Part shown: one piece after another, positions 9,062 through 17,681 of the stretch | How positions within the stretch are numbered: the stretch's first letter is position 1 | How the letters are laid out: the number at the start of each line of letters is the position of its first letter | Assembly: GCA_016875165.1 (NCBI GenBank) | Contig: VGSF01000008.1 | Span: 20,775-84,774 of the forward strand | Direction: 5' to 3' | Length of the DNA: 64,000 nt | DNA from: Deltaproteobacteria bacterium | GTDB taxonomy: Bacteria > Desulfobacterota > SM23-61 | Program-made: the position numbers and the translations under genes | Notes under the pieces: model-generated | Databases searched by the model: none | The model's input: the letters and a program-made list of their open reading frames with translations, nothing else | Told to the model about the DNA's origin: nothing

Positions 9062-9420
9062 CGGAACACCTCCTCTGCCCGTTTCATATACCGGGCTGCT
9101 TCCTCGCTCGTTGGCGGCTTCGTCAACATTTCGGGGTAGCGTCCTTCAATATGGAATGCATTCATTTCAGCCAGTATGTCAGTCTGCACCAAACTCGAAA
9201 CAACACCCGCCAAATCAATCAGGCGATTCAGATTGTGGATGCGAGGCGCCAAATCACCCGTATTTTTGCAAACAAGTGCCTTGAGCATCTTTTCCAGGGC
9301 CAGATGAGCGAAAAACAAACCGTGGCGGGTTCGACCGCTTTCAAGAAGCTGCTGAGCTACCGCCCAATCTTCTTCGGCGTTTTCCTTCCAACAGGAGATC
9401 TGTTTTTTGATATCAACCAT
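9040..9420 (-). CDS. HEPN domain protein (putative toxin)
   Basis: The 126-aa all-helical HEPN protein contains AHLALEKMLKALVCKNTG and PRIHNLNRLIDLAG, the conserved helix 2 and the RxH-type motif of the family. Partner HEPN proteins of MNT antitoxins are ribonucleases. The start is ATG 9420 (MVDIKKQI) with GGGGAAA just upstream; a TTG five codons earlier is less likely. It is translationally overlapped with the MNT gene, and the pair lies upstream of the helicase in one transcription unit. Whether it works as a free toxin or as a guard of the surrounding defence operon cannot be read from sequence. Confidence 0.87.
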   Translation of the reverse strand: MVDIKKQISCWKENAEEDWAVAQQLLESGRTRHGLFFAHLALEKMLKALVCKNTGDLAPRIHNLNRLIDLAGVVSSLVQTDILAEMNAFHIEGRYPEMLTKPPTSEEAARYMKRAEEVFRWLTNLL

Positions 9421-9595
9421 AATTATTTTCCCCAAACAGAATTATGGAATCTTAGGTTAATAAATTCAACATATTTCTAAGAAGTTGCGCAACCGCATCC
9501 CCCATTAACCCGTACAGTTGCAACACGGCTCTTTCCCATCCAAACCTGCCGCTTGCCCATCGCCATATCCTCCTGCCGGCTTGCCCGGCAGGAGA

Positions 9596-10540
9596 TTACG
9601 ACCGCCTGCCAATGCGCCGAATGACGTCCAAATCATACTCACTGAACGTTCCCACGTAAAACCTATCCTGCCACACCCGGCACCCCGCGGCCCTCGCCAG
9701 CCCATTCTGAAACGTCAATGCAATCTCTTCCGGCGACCGCGCGATATTCCCGCGCAACGCCATATGGACATGGTCCGGCATCACCGACAAGGCTGCGATC
9801 CGGTGGCCGCCCTCCGCCGCCACGTCCAAAGCCGCGTCGCACATCCGTCCGAGCTGCTCGCGGGCGCTAATCCTGAACCGATCCGCCGTCACTAACACGA
9901 GATGGAGGTCGTACCAATACCGCCCGCTGTTAGATTCCGACGGTTCAGCCAGCCGCACATCGTCGGCGACAACCGTGAAGCTGCGCATGGTCTCTCGAAA
10001 ACGCGGGTCGGCGAAGTCCCCTTTCCCGATCTGGCCGCGAATATACCTCTGGACCACGTCGGAGGTGTTCTCGCCGAGACTGCGGAAGGATACTTTGCGG
10101 CTGAAATCCACCGGCGTGCCGTGCTTGCGCAGCGCGTGCTGCAGGCGCCCTTTTACGCGCATGCAGAAGAACGTCGGGCTCACCTGCGGGGTGACGCTGA
10201 AAAGAATCTGCACCTTTTCAGCCGTGGCGTGGGGTTGAAGCAGGCTCAGGCCGTCTTTTTCCCACAAGGACGCGGTTTCGCGCGCAACGGCGGCGCTCTG
10301 CGGGGGCAACGTCGCGCCGGCGGTCGGCCAGCCGGTCCAGTCGTAGTGGAGCAGGAAAGCCGGTTTGAGGTTGTGGCCGGTGTATAGGGCTTGCGGCGAC
10401 CTTGTGCCGCCAGGGCCGAATTTTTGTGTCCGGCGACGCAAGATCGCCGGGACGCCGGTCTCATTCGTTCCCGGTGATCTCGTCGGCTGGGCGTTGGCCT
10501 CATGGGCTCCTGGTGATCTCGTCGTCGGGGCGCTAGTCAC
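9596..10540 (-). CDS. HUH (Y1) transposase-like protein with two Y1-like halves, RAYT-related
   Basis: The C-terminal half (about 184-314) is a Y1 transposase fold: LHLVLVTADRF, then SVMPDHVHMALRG with the HUH pair H257/H259, a long helix, and tyrosines Y295 and Y302 as candidate nucleophiles. The N-terminal half (about 57-170) repeats the plan (FLLHYDWTGW, then ILFSVTPQVSPTFF, helix, VQRYIRG), but its HUH position reads PQVSP, so it appears inactive. Typical RAYTs are single-domain. The first 50 or so codons read the tandem REP array (TRSPG repeats), so the true start may be later, for example TTG 10441. GTG 10540 overlaps the stop of the truncated methylase. It could be a REP-mobilising transposase or a recruited defence component. 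Confidence 0.72.
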   Translation of the reverse strand: MTSAPTTRSPGAHEANAQPTRSPGTNETGVPAILRRRTQKFGPGGTRSPQALYTGHNLKPAFLLHYDWTGWPTAGATLPPQSAAVARETASLWEKDGLSLLQPHATAEKVQILFSVTPQVSPTFFCMRVKGRLQHALRKHGTPVDFSRKVSFRSLGENTSDVVQRYIRGQIGKGDFADPRFRETMRSFTVVADDVRLAEPSESNSGRYWYDLHLVLVTADRFRISAREQLGRMCDAALDVAAEGGHRIAALSVMPDHVHMALRGNIARSPEEIALTFQNGLARAAGCRVWQDRFYVGTFSEYDLDVIRRIGRRS

Positions 10541-10616
10541 CTCCGCTCCCGGTGACCATGCGTCACCGGGGCCGAAATTTCGCTTCCGGTGACCCGAGGT
10601 CGCCGGGAAGCATCAA
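10386..10616 (-). repeat. Tandem REP-like array upstream of the HUH gene
   Basis: About six units of 37-41 bases follow one another. On the minus strand each has a dyad such as GGCGACCTCGGGTCACC, GGTGACGCATGGTCACC or GGCGATCTTGCGTCGCC, followed by GGAAGCGAAATTTCGGCCC-like spacers. This is the look of REP sequences next to their RAYT. The array supplies the last 24 or so codons of the truncated methylase and the first codons of the HUH frame. Confidence 0.75.
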
Positions 10617-12021
10617 AACCTTTCAGAGCCGTGCCCAAAAATGCCACCAACGCTTCGTCCACCATGTACTCCACGATCTCGCGCGGGGTGTAGAACGAGC
10701 CGGTCTGTTTTCTGGCGGTGGCGCCGGTTTCAGGATTATAGGCGGCAAGCAGGTTTTCGAACACCTTGCCGGAAAGCTCCGGATCGAGGGCGACTTCCTG
10801 CTCGAAGGGCGTGTTTTCCTCAATCGTGAAATGGTACTGTTGGAGAGTATGGATCAGCCCGCGCACCCGGACCTTTCTGAACTTCCTGTCGCCATAATCC
10901 GCGCTGAGGTCTTCTTCGCGCTCAGGTCCAAAGAACAGGAAATCCGGCACAACCGGCTGGCTGTCCGGCCGTCGGGAGAATCCGTCAATGCGCACATAAC
11001 GGGGCCTGGCGTTTTCGCCCAGATCCTTATCCAGGCACTCGAACAGGCCGCCATTGAGGAATGGGATGTTCTTGAACAGCGCCAGCGCATCGCCGGGCTT
11101 CTTAAAAAAATCGCGATGGCGGTAAAGACTGTGCGCCATAAAGTTCTGCTCGTCCCGCGCCCAGCCGCGCTTGTCCATTTCCGTGTTCAACGTGGCGAAG
11201 AACAGATTCTGCAGGATCGCCTTGTAGAAGACGGAGTCCTTCCCGGCATCCTTGTCTGTCGCGAACCCATCGAGCAGTCCAGCCAGGCGTCGCTCATCAA
11301 ACAGCACCTCCGGAATCAGGCCTTTTTCCTTCACGAACCAGCAAAAAATCAACCGCGTGATCATGCGGATCACGCCGATATGGTCGTGCCCGTCAGCCTC
11401 CTTGGGTGCGTCCTTGGGGAAACGAACATGCTTCAGCGCCCAGAAATACCAGTTGGCGAGCTCCTTGTAGAACGCTTTGGTGACCGACTCGACATCAAAG
11501 GCGTCATCGTGGCGTTTTTGAATCTCCAGCGCGGGGATGCCGAACAGGTCTTTCCCCATCAACGCGAGATCCATCATCTGCAGCCGCTCGGCGGCCGTGC
11601 GCAAACCGCTGTCGGCTCGCACGGTAATCCGGCGGAAAAGTCGCCGCTTCTCTGCCTTCTCGTCATACTTGATGTTCAGAAAATGCCAGGCGGATTGCGC
11701 CTTGTCGGAAAAAACGAACAGGCAGTAAGGATGTTCGCGGATCAACTGGTTGACGATGGGCCGCTCAAGGTTCCTCTGAAGGCTGGCGGAGGCCAGGCGG
11801 CAATACACCATATGAAACGCACTATCCTCGCCGCCGCTCGCGAACAGGATGGGATCATCGACCAGCGCCTTGCGGGCGGAATCCGGCCAGCCGCGCATGC
11901 TGAGCGGCTTGTTTTCGCGCTCGTAGTTCAGTTCCTCCCAGAAAAGCTTTTTAAGGCCGCCCAGATCCCGCAAGTTCCGAAGGATATTCAGAACCATCTG
12001 TTGTCTTTCAATCTGGCCCAT
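10537..12021 (-). pseudogene. Eco57I/type IIG-like DNA methylase, N-terminal part only
   Basis: The 494-codon frame has the helical N-terminal region of large Eco57I-type restriction-methylases, then VFENLLAAYNPETG and the hallmark GSFYTPREIVEYMVDEAL at about 441-458, the segment just before the SAM-binding motif I. It ends there. No motif I (DPACGSG) or NPPY follows in this window, and codons from about 471 on are REP array. An intact protein would be roughly twice as long. The N-terminal target or nuclease part is therefore left without its methyltransferase domain. It was probably the first gene of the defence operon that continues with HEPN, MNT and the helicase. The start is ATG 12021, with a weak ribosome site. 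Confidence 0.85.
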
Positions 12022-12225
12022 TCATCACGCTCATTTTGGAAGACGTTGATTCTTTATGGTTGTAAGGAAAATCCGGAATTTACCGCATCATAGCAAAAAC
12101 TATTTACAAGGTCAAAACCTTAAAATCAAGGCTAACTATCCCTTCTTTTTTGAGAATATCTCTGGAATAGGACCCTGGTTTTTTCAATTTCTTGGGCAGA
12201 GTGGTCGAAAGCCGTTTGGTATTCT

Positions 12226-12393
12226 TCAAGGAATTTTGAGACCGGGAAAGTTTTTCTTAGGTCTCTTTTTTCTGCTAAATTTTTCAATCTTCTTCCCACA
12301 CTTCCAGCACTTCAGTGGTTTTTTCTTAATCAAACACAAACGCGCCTTTGTGGCAAAATTTTGCGTGTGACAATGGGAACAAGAATAAATCAT
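12226..12393 (-). CDS. Possible small zinc-ribbon protein (55 aa)
   Basis: A short frame starts ATG 12393 and reads MIYSCSHCHTQNF, then KCWKCGKKIEKF and a very basic tail ending FPGLKIP. Two CxxC knuckles (C5/C8 and C29/C32) 20 residues apart are what a zinc ribbon needs, and random intergenic sequence rarely gives this. There is no convincing Shine-Dalgarno, and I recognise no family. It lies between the methylase remnant and the ABC permease, next to an inverted repeat. The existence of the gene is moderately supported and its function is unknown. Confidence 0.45.
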   Translation of the reverse strand: MIYSCSHCHTQNFATKARLCLIKKKPLKCWKCGKKIEKFSRKKRPKKNFPGLKIP

Positions 12394-12396
12394 TTT

Positions 12397-12541
12397 TTGT
12401 GTGGGACACAGATAAACGCAGATTTCCAGGATTGCAAAAATACTATATTAAAAAGCGATTCAACAGTTCAATATATAAATATTTTTAAATCATTTAAAAG
12501 AAGTTATATCCGCGTTTATCTGCGTCAATCTGCGTCCCAAA
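12397..12541. repeat. Inverted intergenic repeat (ACAGATAAACGCAGATT family)
   Basis: GGGACACAGATAAACGCAGA at the left is mirrored by CGCGTTTATCTGCGTCAATC...TGCGTCCC at the right, with AT-rich sequence between. Related arms occur at 3300-3390. The remaining bases to 12607 show no gene. Confidence 0.7.
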
Positions 12542-12607
12542 ATATTTTTACTGCGAGCTATTTATTCCGCAATCCCCATTCCCCATTCCGCATTCTGGAA
12601 TGTGCAC

Positions 12608-14305
12608 TCAGAAGTCCATCTCGGCAATTTTTTTTAGGCCCAGGCGCATGGGGATGATCACGGCCGCGCCCATCAATACAGCCACACCCGTAAAAGAGAG
12701 GGCGATGCCAGCCCAATCCGATAGCGCAAGGTCCCGCTGATGAAATGCGGCCATGAATATCGTATAGACCGGCCAGGCTTCCAAAACGACTACCGCCCCT
12801 ATAAAAATCATACTTAAAATCATGTAAAAAATCCCCCCGAATCCTGAGACTATTTGCGCGGCGTTTTCCACCCGGAAGCGGGGATAAATCGCCCCCAGCC
12901 CCACTCCCAGGCCGACTATCCCAAAGGTCATAAAGAAGATGGTCACCGCAGAAAGGACCATCATGAAGGGGGTGACCTGGAGAAAACGGTTAGACAGATA
13001 AATCAAAACTTCGGCAAAAATTAGCAGAGGGACGAGGTTTGACCAGAATTTACTCCAGAGAAAGCTTTGCATGGATACCGGCGAAGCGCGGATGATCCAG
13101 AAGGAATATCCTTCCTGGCTCACGGCCGGAAAGACGAATCGGCCAGCTATTGCCGATAAGACAAACCCGGCCAGGCCCATGTTGAGGAAAGAGATCAAGT
13201 TTGTAAGAAAAAAAGTGGGCATGGGGGATTTATCCAGGGGAAGGACGCTAAAGTTGTAAAGGTAAACCACTACCAGGGCTGTGAGCAGGATAAGTTGAGA
13301 CCACTGGGTAGTATCCCGGAAAAAACTCTTAAAGTCCTTAATCGTAAGAGCTCTTATCCGGGAATTCAACGGGCGGCTCATACTGCGCAAGACTCGATTG
13401 ATCAGGGGCTTTTGGGTGAAACGGGTTTTGCGGGCTTCCTGGGATTTGCTCCATCCACTGAAAAACAGGGCCCGGGAAGCCCAGTTTCCCAAAACAACTG
13501 TTGCCCCGGCTGTGGACCAGAGCAGTCCTAAATAAAATATGCTGTCAGCTCGTTCTCCTAAATAATAAGGGAGCAGCGCCTCGGAGACCCAGAAACTGGG
13601 GAGGAGGGGCCAGGATGGGGTGTTCAGGGCAGTGAAATATTCTACCAGGTGAGCGAAGGAATCGGGGTTGACCAAACGTTCCGGCTGCAAGAACCGCAAA
13701 AGAAAATACAGAGCAATGACTAAAAAAATGGAAAGAAGGAAGAGGACTTCTTTGGTCCGGCGAGCCGGGAAATTATTCACTAAGGCCACGGATAACAATG
13801 TCCCTAAGGCTGCCGGAATGATTAAAAAGGGAATGAAAGCGCCGATGAAAACCAGGTAGTAATCGAGGGAAGAACTATACACCCAGGCATAGGCAAAAAA
13901 TACCGGCAGCCCGAAAAGAATTACCATCCAGGAGCTGTGGAACATGGTTTCCGTCAGTCGAGCATAATAGAGACTATCAAGGGAGACCGGGCGAGAAAGG
14001 ACCAGGTTTAAATCCTCAGCAAGGAAAAAAGTGGAAAGGGAAGAGATTACGTTGCTGAAGAGCAGGACGGAAAAAAAGGTGAGAAGGGTCATGGACATGA
14101 GTCTTGCGGCCAGAAGGTCTCCGAAAAGCTCCACGCTACGAAAATAAACCAGAACCCGCTGAAAAACAAAAAACGTCAAGAACCAGAACCCAAGGGCCAG
14201 GCCGGCCAGGATCAATGGTTTCAGGAGGGAACGTTTGTCGGGGCGGCGCAGGCGGTTTTGCAGGGCGGTGATTTTGGGCTGAAGCAGGGTCATCCATGCT
14301 TTCAT
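12608..14305 (-). CDS. ABC exporter permease (ABC-2-like, about 12 membrane helices)
   Basis: The 565-aa integral membrane protein has clear hydrophobic helices throughout, for example GLALGFWFLTFFVF near 36, LLTFFSVLLFSNVISSL near 75, LFLLSIFLVIALYFLL near 188 and a cluster from 340 to the end. The layout of two sets of helices around a cytoplasmic loop (SRIRALTIKDFKSFFRDTTQWSQ) is that of large ABC-2 type permeases. It lies downstream of the matching ATPase on the same strand, so the pair forms one exporter. The substrate is unknown. The start is ATG 14305. Confidence 0.82.
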   Translation of the reverse strand: MKAWMTLLQPKITALQNRLRRPDKRSLLKPLILAGLALGFWFLTFFVFQRVLVYFRSVELFGDLLAARLMSMTLLTFFSVLLFSNVISSLSTFFLAEDLNLVLSRPVSLDSLYYARLTETMFHSSWMVILFGLPVFFAYAWVYSSSLDYYLVFIGAFIPFLIIPAALGTLLSVALVNNFPARRTKEVLFLLSIFLVIALYFLLRFLQPERLVNPDSFAHLVEYFTALNTPSWPLLPSFWVSEALLPYYLGERADSIFYLGLLWSTAGATVVLGNWASRALFFSGWSKSQEARKTRFTQKPLINRVLRSMSRPLNSRIRALTIKDFKSFFRDTTQWSQLILLTALVVVYLYNFSVLPLDKSPMPTFFLTNLISFLNMGLAGFVLSAIAGRFVFPAVSQEGYSFWIIRASPVSMQSFLWSKFWSNLVPLLIFAEVLIYLSNRFLQVTPFMMVLSAVTIFFMTFGIVGLGVGLGAIYPRFRVENAAQIVSGFGGIFYMILSMIFIGAVVVLEAWPVYTIFMAAFHQRDLALSDWAGIALSFTGVAVLMGAAVIIPMRLGLKKIAEMDF

Positions 14306-14323
14306 CGGAATTCTCGTCTATCG

Positions 14324-14462
14324 TGATTGTATAGGAAATTCCTTTTTGGCGCCTTTTAGCATCATCATTAATTTTAGGCTCTTAACGCGTATTCTTTATT
14401 TATCCTTAATTAGCGTTTTTGAAACTCGGTGATCTCTGTGCCCTTTGTGGCTAATTTAGCGA
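14324..14462. repeat. Composite repeat between ABC ATPase and permease genes
   Basis: A unit beginning GATTGTATAGGAAATTCC, followed by TTTTAGCATCATCATTAATTTTAGG and ending CTCTGTGCCCTTTGTGGCTAA-like sequence, is repeated with few differences at 46140-46271. It lies between two genes of one presumed operon. Confidence 0.8.
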
Positions 14463-14466
14463 TTCA

Positions 14467-15225
14467 TTAACGCCCGGCTTCCGGAAATTCGCGCACTCCC
14501 CCATCCTCTGTCAATTTGAGAAAGAGGGACTCCAGCCGTTCATCGGTTGTTCTTGCTTGTTTCCGCAGCTCCGGCATGGTGCCGAGGGCAATCACTCGGC
14601 CTTCGTTTATGATTCCTATGCGCTGGCACACCTCTTCGGCCAGTTCCAGGGTATGTGTGGACATAAAAATCGCTGCCCCTGATTTGGCCAGATCTTTAAA
14701 TAGGTTCTTCACCAGTTTAGCGCCTTTCGGGTCCAACCCCACCATCGGCTCATCGACGATGAGAACTTTGGGACGGTGCAGTAAAGCAGCGGCAATGACC
14801 AACCGCTGGCGCATTCCATGGGAATAGCTTTCAATCAATTCCTGGCTCCAGGATAGGAGGTCATAAAAATTCAAAAGCTCGTCAATCCGTCTCTCTCTTT
14901 TATCGCCGGAATCGAGAGCATGCAGGTCAGCAATGAACTCCAGAAACTCCCGGCCGGTTAGTTTCTCGTATAGATACGGCTTGTCCGGGATGAATCCTAA
15001 AATGGACTTCGCTTCCTCTGGCTGCCGGAAGACATCTTTCCCGTCAAGGAGCACCTGCCCGGAAGTCGGTTTCATCAAGCCAGCCATCATGCGGATGGTG
15101 GTGGTCTTGCCCGCGCCGTTCGGACCTAAAAATCCAAAGACTTCCCCGGGCGGAATATGCAACGTTACGTCCCGGACTGCCGGGAACTTCCCAAAGCTCT
15201 TGCAAAGCCGAAAAAGTTCTATCAC
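14467..15225 (-). CDS. ABC exporter ATP-binding protein
   Basis: The 252-aa ATPase energises the adjacent permease. Walker A is GPNGAGKTT at 34-42, the signature is SYSHGMRQR at about 133-141 (usually LSxGxxxR), Walker B is VLIVDEP at 154-160 and the switch histidine is in MSTHTLELAEE. The start is GTG 15225 with GGAGG upstream; it overlaps the stop of the transglutaminase-like gene by four bases, so translation is coupled. The family of CcmA/NatA-like ATPases exports diverse substrates. Confidence 0.93.
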   Translation of the reverse strand: MIELFRLCKSFGKFPAVRDVTLHIPPGEVFGFLGPNGAGKTTTIRMMAGLMKPTSGQVLLDGKDVFRQPEEAKSILGFIPDKPYLYEKLTGREFLEFIADLHALDSGDKRERRIDELLNFYDLLSWSQELIESYSHGMRQRLVIAAALLHRPKVLIVDEPMVGLDPKGAKLVKNLFKDLAKSGAAIFMSTHTLELAEEVCQRIGIINEGRVIALGTMPELRKQARTTDERLESLFLKLTEDGGVREFPEAGR

Positions 15226-16745
15226 CGCACCTCCAGTATCTCAACCTTCAGGCGGCCAATGACTTTAACGATATCCATCTGTTGATCCAGGTCGCCCTCA
15301 ACCAGGCGGATATGCGTGGCGTCTGCCGGAACCTGGTTAAGGAGGGGGTCTACGGAAATCCATGAACCCAGGTGAACTTTGACCCAGGCATGGTAGAAAA
15401 AATTTCCTTCTTGATAAATGATGCCGGCCTGTATTTCTGCAGGAATCCCCACGGCCCGGGCCAGGGCCGTAAATAAAACCGCGTGTTCATTACAGTCTCC
15501 GGCCTTCTGGCGAAGGACTTCGACCGCGCTGGGGATGCTTACCACCGGACGTTTTTCCAGTTCCCCGTAGACCCAGGCGGCAAGCCGTCGCACTTTTTCA
15601 GCGGGATCCTCAACCCCTTTTACAATGGCTGCGGCCTGGCGCTTAATCTCCGGGTCGTCGCTCTGGATGAAAGGAGTTGGACGCAAAGCCATCTTTAGTT
15701 CTTCAGGTGAAATGGTTTTGTATTCAGAGGGCGGCGGCGGGAATTTTTCCTTCCGGACAACCACCTCGTTTCCCTGGCGGACTTGACGGTCTCCTTCGAT
15801 TTTCAGGCCGCCCAGGGCAGAGGATAAAAGTTTCGCCCGCAAATAATATGCCTCCCGCGGGTCTTCAATCTGGCGATTCACCGGGATGGCCGTGAGGGCG
15901 ATCAAGTCAACAATCTTGGCCGGGTTCCAATTTTTATGCATGGCCGCATCTTTACTTTCCCGGATTAACATAAAGCCGAGGGGGCTCTCCTCTTTCCAGA
16001 TTTCTCCCTGGCCATCTATCCATGATTTGACCACGATTCCTCGAAACTCTTCCCCCACCCGGTACAAAACCCTCTCATCTCCGCCGATGTTTAAACGCTC
16101 CACGCCTAAAACTTCAGCAGTCATCATGGCCGTGCTGAGGGTTGCCGGATCAAAAGCTGGAATAAGGTATTTCTTCCCAACTTCCAAACCCTGAGAAAGC
16201 AAGTAGGGCTTGGCCTGGCTCAGGATGTACGGAGCTTCTTTCAAGAAAATTTCCTGTGTCCGTTCTTTTCCTCCCGAATGCACCTGGAAGCTAAGCTGCT
16301 TGCCCGCTCCGGATGTCCGGTCTTCAATGCGGCCAGCCAGCCGAAATTGGAGCAACCCGGACTTCAAAGAAAATGAAAATGAATTTAGAGTTAGGTCCGG
16401 ATGCAAATGGTAATTTAGAGTCTGTTCAATATTCTGGGGGATGCCCAGGACGTTTAACTTCAACCAAACCTTTTCTGCCATGGAAACTTTTTCCGCTTGT
16501 TGCTCCTGGGCTGTTACGGCATATCCGATCTTTTCCCCTTTCCAGTAGATTCCCCACCAGTTTTCCCCGACTTTCAACCTCTCCCTGGCCAGGACCGGGG
16601 TGATTTTTATTGCTGCGGGCTTGAGAAAGGTTCTTTCCACCAGCAGGCCTATCATCGTCAGCCAGGAAAGGACGATGGTCATTTGCCAGATAAGACCCCT
16701 CCGGTAGTTCAGTATTTTTTTCCATCTACTCCAGGACCGACTCAT
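15222..16745 (-). CDS. Membrane-anchored transglutaminase-like cysteine protease
   Basis: The 507-aa protein has one N-terminal membrane helix (about 18-36), an extracytoplasmic beta-rich region and a C-terminal transglutaminase-like domain. The catalytic triad is visible: C418 in AGDCNEHA, H452 in FYHAWV and D466 in SVDPLLNQ. Proteins of this layout next to ABC exporters are thought to process or modify the exported product or cell-envelope proteins. Translation is coupled to the ATPase by a four-base overlap. The start is ATG 16745 with AGGAG upstream. Confidence 0.85.
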   Translation of the reverse strand: MSRSWSRWKKILNYRRGLIWQMTIVLSWLTMIGLLVERTFLKPAAIKITPVLARERLKVGENWWGIYWKGEKIGYAVTAQEQQAEKVSMAEKVWLKLNVLGIPQNIEQTLNYHLHPDLTLNSFSFSLKSGLLQFRLAGRIEDRTSGAGKQLSFQVHSGGKERTQEIFLKEAPYILSQAKPYLLSQGLEVGKKYLIPAFDPATLSTAMMTAEVLGVERLNIGGDERVLYRVGEEFRGIVVKSWIDGQGEIWKEESPLGFMLIRESKDAAMHKNWNPAKIVDLIALTAIPVNRQIEDPREAYYLRAKLLSSALGGLKIEGDRQVRQGNEVVVRKEKFPPPPSEYKTISPEELKMALRPTPFIQSDDPEIKRQAAAIVKGVEDPAEKVRRLAAWVYGELEKRPVVSIPSAVEVLRQKAGDCNEHAVLFTALARAVGIPAEIQAGIIYQEGNFFYHAWVKVHLGSWISVDPLLNQVPADATHIRLVEGDLDQQMDIVKVIGRLKVEILEVR

Positions 16746-16853
16746 CCCGACTCCTATAATACTTTACTGGCTGGATAGTAAGAATTACATTGAAAATAGC
16801 CTTCAAATCTCCCCATTCCCATTCTTTAAAACTCCCAGCTCCCTACTTACTCT

Positions 16854-17549
16854 TTAATCTTTTCTGGTTTTCGGCATCCCGAGATGCAAAGCCAAAGAAG
16901 GGATGAGGTCGCGTAAATCCTCGCTGTGGATGGAAAAAGTTGCCAGGGATTCCACTCGCGGGGAAAGAGGGTTGAAGGCGATGGAGAGACCGGACATCTG
17001 GAACATGTCAATGTCTCCGGCGCTGTCGCCGACAGCCAGAACTTCTTCATTACGGACGTTGAATTGGCGCTTTGCCTCCTCCACCCATTCTCCTTTACGG
17101 TCGTAATGGACGTTGATTTTGATTTCTCCTGTTAAGCAACCGTCAGCCACGCGAAGCTCATTGGCGACAGTATAATCGAAACCATATTTCTTCCCCACCC
17201 AATCCGCCAGAAGTGAAAGACCCGAGGAGATAATTCCCAAATTCATCCCCAGGGAACGAAGGTATTCCAGAAGGTCCTCTAGGCCATCATGGAAGGGAAT
17301 TTCTTTCAGGATCAGCGCCAGGTCCGCAACCTTCATCCCCTTCCAAATTTCAGCGTCGAGCTGGCAGAAGCGTTCGTAATTGATTTCTCCCTGCAAGAAT
17401 GCTTCCTGAAATTTATCGGCATATCCTTCCCAGACCCCCAACCGTCTGTGGAGGTATTCCCAGGCGCTTCGCTCTTTGGTCAGGGTGCCATCCAGATCAA
17501 AAAGAGCTAATTTAATTGTATAAGAATTTCCTTTTTTAATTTTAGGCAT
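16854..17549 (-). CDS. HAD-superfamily (SerB-like, class IB) phosphatase
   Basis: The 231-aa cytoplasmic hydrolase has the HAD motifs DLDGT at 18-22 (nucleophile D18), ISSG at 107-110, a conserved lysine near 152 and GDSAGDIDM at 174-182. The cap region and motif IV spacing fit phosphoserine-phosphatase-like HAD-IB enzymes, but the substrate is not fixed by sequence. The first 14 codons (KKGNSYTIK) are encoded by a dispersed GTATAAGAATTTCC repeat that overlaps the start region. The native N-terminus may therefore have been replaced by the repeat. Confidence 0.85.
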   Translation of the reverse strand: MPKIKKGNSYTIKLALFDLDGTLTKERSAWEYLHRRLGVWEGYADKFQEAFLQGEINYERFCQLDAEIWKGMKVADLALILKEIPFHDGLEDLLEYLRSLGMNLGIISSGLSLLADWVGKKYGFDYTVANELRVADGCLTGEIKINVHYDRKGEWVEEAKRQFNVRNEEVLAVGDSAGDIDMFQMSGLSIAFNPLSPRVESLATFSIHSEDLRDLIPSLALHLGMPKTRKD

Positions 17550-17681
17550 TTTTAAATCAGCCTTTCGCAGGATTCAACATTCCGTTGGCTTCCGTAAAAA
17601 CCATAAATTTCTTTTTGGAATATATCGGCGAGAAGAGTAAAAAAATCGATTATTTAAGGGGCTGGAGGGCAGAACAAGCCG

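Noticed and set aside
10386..10616. Tandem units looking like a CRISPR array
   Set aside because: Units have internal dyads and vary throughout, with no constant repeats separating unique spacers and no cas genes nearby.
10552..12093. A 513-codon open frame on the plus strand opposite the methylase
   Set aside because: It is the antisense of a recognisable methylase frame in GC-rich codons and shows no domain of its own.
12056..12370. A hydrophobic 104-codon plus-strand frame
   Set aside because: Its phenylalanine-rich sequence is the antisense of lysine-rich codons of the CxxC frame on the minus strand; it has no ribosome site or family pattern.
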